Shown here piece by piece: positions 5,781 to 8,301 of a stretch of DNA of 8,301 nt (position 1 is the stretch's first letter; every line of letters starts with the position of its first letter). Origin of the DNA: JBCBKZ01 sp039026975 (GTDB lineage: Bacteria > Bacteroidota > Bacteroidia > J057); the NCBI GenBank assembly GCA_039026975.1, contig JBCCLI010000296.1, positions 1 to 8,301 of the forward strand, given 5' to 3'. Below the pieces are notes generated by a model that saw only the letters and a program-made list of their open reading frames with translations, was not told where the DNA came from and made no database searches. A program made the position numbers and the translations under genes.

Positions 5781-5823
5781 AATGGTTCAAACATAGTCTT
5801 AGCAAAAAGGCTTGCTGGAAATC

Positions 5824-6726
5824 ATGAAAGAGGTTATTCGCCGAATAAAGACCTTTGCATCCATTCACCCTGAACCTGAGAAACATCCTGAATCATGGTT
5901 CTTGCAAGAGCTAAAAGAGTTCTCTGAAAAGGGGAATCTGGTTCTGCATGAGGTATATGAACAAGCAGGTAAGGTAGACCACAGGTCTATTTTCAGATAT
6001 AGTGGAAAAGGAGATCTCCTGGCTGAAATACTCTACAAAGCTGATGGGACACTCTGGGAAACTACCACCTACATAAGGGGAAAAAAAGGAAGACTAGATG
6101 AAATCCATCATCAGTATGAGGATGGGTCCAGCACAGTCACCCGTGTCTCTTACCAAAACCACACGGAAGAAATCAGAATCCTGGATGAAGAAGGGTCACT
6201 AGATAGCTTAACCAAAAAAAAGTTTGATCTTGACGGAAACCTCATAGAAGAAATCCTCCTAAACGAGCAAGAGGAGATAGAACAGCAACTTCAATTTTCA
6301 TATGATGAGGAGGGCAGACTGACAGAAAGATTAGACATAGATGCTAAAAATGAAGTCCAGATAAAATACTCTCTCCGATATGATGAAAGAGGTAATCTCG
6401 CCACTAAACTAGGGATCACCCAGGAAGGAAAAATAGCAGAGAGATACTCCTACCTCTATGATAGAGAGGGGAGATTAGTGGAAGAAAGAGAAAACGGATT
6501 GGTGGTGCAGTATAGCTATGACCAGGAGGGGAAATGCGTTAAAGAGGAGACCTTAAATGCCCAGGGAGTTCCTGAAGCCACCCGCCACTTCCGCTATAAT
6601 AAGGAAGGTCTACTCAGTGGCAGTTTCTCCTACCAGACTGGGGATCAGTATGAGATAGAGCCTCAAGTAGTAGCACGTACCAAGCCCTCTTACCTTAGTA
6701 CCCGCATAGAATATGAATACTTTTAG
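5824..6726 (+). CDS. YD/RHS-like repeat protein, cytoplasmic, function unknown
   Basis: The 300-residue product is built largely of repeats around a Y-D-x-x-G-[RNK]-L core. Clear copies begin at residues 132 (KKFDLDGNLIEE), 158 (FSYDEEGRLTER), 184 (LRYDERGNLATK), 210 (YLYDREGRLVEE), 230 (YSYDQEGKCVKE) and 256 (FRYNKEGLLSGS). Four of the five intervals are exactly 26 residues; the 210-230 interval is only 20. An earlier degenerate copy sits near 57 (FRYSGKGDLLAE). Such repeats form extended beta-sheet structures in YD/RHS proteins. There is no signal peptide, membrane segment, RHS core motif or toxin domain, and the very acidic composition fits a soluble cytoplasmic protein. I chose the ATG at 5824; an in-frame TTG at 5812 would add four residues (MLEI) but lies within a small hairpin (AGCAA/TTGCT, 5801-5816) and is a rare start in this phylum. 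The gene stands alone, with a weak terminator after it. I assign no function. Confidence 0.8.
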   Translation: MKEVIRRIKTFASIHPEPEKHPESWFLQELKEFSEKGNLVLHEVYEQAGKVDHRSIFRYSGKGDLLAEILYKADGTLWETTTYIRGKKGRLDEIHHQYEDGSSTVTRVSYQNHTEEIRILDEEGSLDSLTKKKFDLDGNLIEEILLNEQEEIEQQLQFSYDEEGRLTERLDIDAKNEVQIKYSLRYDERGNLATKLGITQEGKIAERYSYLYDREGRLVEERENGLVVQYSYDQEGKCVKEETLNAQGVPEATRHFRYNKEGLLSGSFSYQTGDQYEIEPQVVARTKPSYLSTRIEYEYF

Positions 6727-6752
6727 AAAACTTTAACACTTATACTCTATCT

Positions 6753-6779
6753 GTGTAAGCTGCCTGACACGTATTTTTT
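6753..6779 (+). terminator. probable intrinsic terminator after the YD-like gene
   Basis: GTGT (6753-6756) pairs with ACAC (6767-6770), and inside this AG pairs with CT across a single A-G mismatch, leaving the loop CTGC. Three bases later comes a run of six T (6774-6779). The stem is short, but the T-run and the position 26 bases after the stop codon support a terminator. Confidence 0.45.
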
Positions 6780-6856
6780 AGATGGTATAACAAATTGCCT
6801 ATACTTGAACATCTCAGGTTCATATGTAGTTAAACCTATAATTAAGAAACTCCGTC

Positions 6857-7861
6857 ATGTCTAATATTCGTATTCCCAAGCCGTGGGAGCTGAAGGGGCT
6901 TAGGCCTATTGATGAAAACATCTATCAGAATAGAAGAGCCTTTGTAAAACAGCTAGGCTTGCTGGGTATAGGTGCTATGGCAAGCCCCATGCTATTAGGG
7001 GCCTGTAAAAATCCAAATAGTCAGCAGTCATCTTCCCCTACAGAGGAAGCCCCCAGCTTTACCTTCGAGGGCATGGATGAGCTCTATCCCGCCACCCTAA
7101 ATCCGGCTTATACCTTAGATAGAGATCTCACCAAGGAATACGATGCCACCCATTACAATAATTTCTACGAGTTTATTAAAGATAGAGACATCTACACCAT
7201 TCATAGATTTGTAGACACCTTTGATACTAGTGATTGGAAATTTGAGGTAACGGGAATGGCGGAAAATACAGGGACTTTTTACCTGGAGGAAATGATGAAA
7301 AAGTTTCCCTTAGAAGAAAGAACCTATCGGTTTAGATGCGTAGAGCGCTGGGCTATGGCAGTGCCTTGGACAGGCATATCTCTGGCCAGCATGCTCAAGT
7401 TTTTCGAGCCTAAAAATAAAGCCTCCTACGTACAGTTTGCCACGGCTTCCAGACCTAAAGAAATGCCTGGCCTAAAGAACCAGCCCTGGTATCCTTGGCC
7501 CTATTTTGAGGGCCTCAGGCTGGATGAAGCTATGAATGAATTGGCCTTCGTGGCTACAGGAATTTATGGGAAACCCCTTCCTAAGCAGAATGGCGCACCT
7601 ATGAGGCTAGTTGTCCCGTGGAAGTATGGCTACAAAAATATCAAGTCCATTGTCAAGATACACTTTACTAATAAACAGCCGGAAACTTTCTGGAATAAGC
7701 TTCAGCCTTCAGAGTATCCTTTCATCTCTAATGTGAATCCTGAGAAGCCTCACCCCAGGTGGTCCCAGGCGCAAGAGTATATGCTTCCTGATGGAGAACA
7801 GATGCCTACACTCAAGTATAATGGATATGGTGAGTTCGTAGCTAAACTATACGAGGCCTAA
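6857..7861 (+). CDS. msrP: MsrP-type molybdopterin protein-methionine-sulfoxide reductase, catalytic subunit
   Basis: The enzyme repairs oxidised methionines of envelope proteins using a molybdopterin cofactor. The 334-residue length equals the E. coli MsrP (YedY) class, and the core is easy to recognise: the cofactor cysteine C161 in RFRCVERWAMAVPWTG, the NGAPMRLVVPWKYGYK segment (245-260) that binds the pterin, IKSIVKIHF, and the C-terminal SNVNPEKPHPRWSQA. The N-terminus carries a twin-arginine signal, NRRAFVKQLG (R26-R27) plus a hydrophobic stretch, so the folded protein is exported by Tat. The stretch ends in LLGAC with C50, a good lipobox, so it may be a membrane-anchored lipoprotein, unlike the soluble E. 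coli enzyme; a low-complexity S/P/E-rich linker follows, as expected after a lipid anchor. The usual haem membrane partner MsrQ is not adjacent: a terminator and a peptidase gene follow. A weak -7 match, TATACTTG, lies at 6800-6807. Two stop codons (TAATAA) close the gene. Confidence 0.93.
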   Translation: MSNIRIPKPWELKGLRPIDENIYQNRRAFVKQLGLLGIGAMASPMLLGACKNPNSQQSSSPTEEAPSFTFEGMDELYPATLNPAYTLDRDLTKEYDATHYNNFYEFIKDRDIYTIHRFVDTFDTSDWKFEVTGMAENTGTFYLEEMMKKFPLEERTYRFRCVERWAMAVPWTGISLASMLKFFEPKNKASYVQFATASRPKEMPGLKNQPWYPWPYFEGLRLDEAMNELAFVATGIYGKPLPKQNGAPMRLVVPWKYGYKNIKSIVKIHFTNKQPETFWNKLQPSEYPFISNVNPEKPHPRWSQAQEYMLPDGEQMPTLKYNGYGEFVAKLYEA

Positions 7862-7883
7862 TAAAGAATTTTACACTTTGCTC

Positions 7884-7921
7884 AGCCGCATGTTGCTCTT
7901 GATTAGCGCATGCGGCTTTTT
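7884..7921 (+). terminator. strong intrinsic terminator of msrP
   Basis: AGCCGCATG at 7884-7892 pairs perfectly with CATGCGGCT at 7909-7917, and GCT/AGC (7895-7897 with 7905-7907) can extend the fold inward. A run of T (7917-7921, then ATTT) follows directly. It starts 22 bases after the msrP stop and separates that gene from the peptidase gene. Confidence 0.88.
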
Positions 7922-7925
7922 ATTT

Positions 7926-7941
7926 CAATTTCTTGAAATTG
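7926..7941. repeat. 16-bp inverted repeat upstream of the peptidase gene
   Basis: CAATTTC (7926-7932) and GAAATTG (7935-7941) are perfect inverted arms around a two-base spacer. It follows the msrP terminator by four bases and lies about 95 bp before the predicted start of the peptidase mRNA. It could be a dimer-binding operator or a secondary element of the terminator; nothing decides between these. Confidence 0.35.
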
Positions 7942-8021
7942 TATGATTAGGGTATTCCCTTGCGTTAGTAGATACATACATAAGGAACATATTGATAACC
8001 CATTGCTAACCTGTTAGCTGA

Positions 8022-8029
8022 TTGATTTG
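8022..8029 (+). promoter_or_regulatory. candidate -7 element of the peptidase gene
   Basis: TTGATTTG matches TAnnTTTG except at its second base, the same deviation seen before the two-component operon. A TTG at 8003-8005 could be the -33 element with a 16-bp spacer. The predicted start lies only a few bases before the ATG at 8039, so the leader would be very short. Confidence 0.35.
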
Positions 8030-8038
8030 AAAAGAACT

Positions 8039-8301
8039 ATGAAAAAAATGTCAACTTTTGTGGGGATTTGCATGCTGATACTGTTCGGGACGGCATTTTC
8101 TCAAGATTACACATCGATTGCGGAAAACTATCTATCCACTCATTATAAAGACCTGGGACTATCTCCAGGGGACTGGGACGAACTAGAACTACAGCGCGCT
8201 TACACAGATGATTACAGTGGCGCCACCCATATCTACCTAAAGCAGAAATTCAACCAGATAGGCATACATGAAGCCATCCTGAATATCACCATGAATAAAA
8301 A
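8039..8301 (+). CDS. 5' part of an exported M36 (fungalysin-like) metallopeptidase
   Basis: Eighty-seven codons are open to the window end, without a stop. The product starts MKKMSTFVGICMLILFGTAFSQ: two lysines, a hydrophobic core and a likely cleavage site before Q22, so it is exported. The next part (YTSIAENYLSTHYKDLGLSP, then DWDELELQRAYTDDYSG, THIYLKQKFNQIGIHEAILN) fits the FTP propeptide domain that precedes M36 fungalysin peptidases: a helix, the L-G-L-S/T-P turn, and the sequence T-H-x-Y-L-x-Q at the start of the propeptide strands. The catalytic HEXXH domain would lie beyond the window. In Bacteroidota such proteins often end in a type IX secretion signal, which cannot be checked here. 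I chose the first ATG at 8039; an ATG at 8048 would lose the lysine-rich start. The gene is separated from msrP by a strong terminator and so is probably transcribed on its own. Confidence 0.8.
   Translation, partial: MKKMSTFVGICMLILFGTAFSQDYTSIAENYLSTHYKDLGLSPGDWDELELQRAYTDDYSGATHIYLKQKFNQIGIHEAILNITMNK

Noticed and set aside
5654..5794. Miniature transposable element
   Set aside because: There are facing repeats but no target-site duplication at the flanks (GGCC versus AGTC) and no second copy in the window; a structured RNA fits better.
5812..5823. TTG start for the YD-like gene
   Set aside because: TTG starts are rare in this phylum, it would lie in a small hairpin, and an ATG is available four codons later.
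5824..6726. RHS polymorphic toxin or contact-dependent system
   Set aside because: No signal peptide, RHS core motif, variable toxin tip or immunity gene is present; only short YD-like repeats.

Overview
The window reads as a chromosomal segment of a member of the Bacteroidota (Bacteroidetes); I would not name a genus. The signs are promoter elements of the TAnnTTTG type, the near absence of Shine-Dalgarno sequences before genes, A-rich leaders, and gene families typical of the phylum: a TonB-plug/outer-membrane beta-barrel receptor with an N-terminal carboxypeptidase-regulatory-like domain, beside an OmpR-type two-component system. There is no tRNA, rRNA, CRISPR array, transposase or phage gene.

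Layout. Positions 1-47 may hold the last codons of a + strand gene. It faces a small exported protein of unknown function on the - strand (135-584), and a strong shared terminator (76-111) lies between them. Next on the + strand come a response regulator (831-1514) and its sensor kinase (1511-2770), overlapping by ATGA, and then an 831-residue TonB-dependent outer-membrane protein (2875-5370). After its terminator a 453-bp non-coding gap (5371-5823) holds a 14-bp palindrome, a helically phased array of DnaA-box-like sequences, a hairpin with a perfect Shine-Dalgarno sequence in its loop region, a promoter, and a long foldable element that looks like a structured RNA. Then follow a cytoplasmic YD-like repeat protein (5824-6726), an MsrP-type molybdenum methionine-sulfoxide reductase with Tat signal and lipobox (6857-7861), a strong terminator, and the start of an exported M36/fungalysin-like metallopeptidase cut by the window end (8039-8301).

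How it works together. The kinase, regulator and receptor look like one signalling module. Both the regulator's promoter and the receptor's promoter carry the same tandem site, CTTCARA-N4-CTTCARA, with an exact 11-bp repeat distance, the architecture bound by OmpR/PhoB-type regulators. The natural reading is that the regulator controls its own operon and the receptor gene. The remaining genes appear to be separate single-gene units concerned with the cell envelope or secretion, apart from the YD-like protein.

The most interesting parts are this shared operator, the DnaA-box array (possible replication origin or DnaA-binding locus), and the structured RNA candidate at about 5667-5780.
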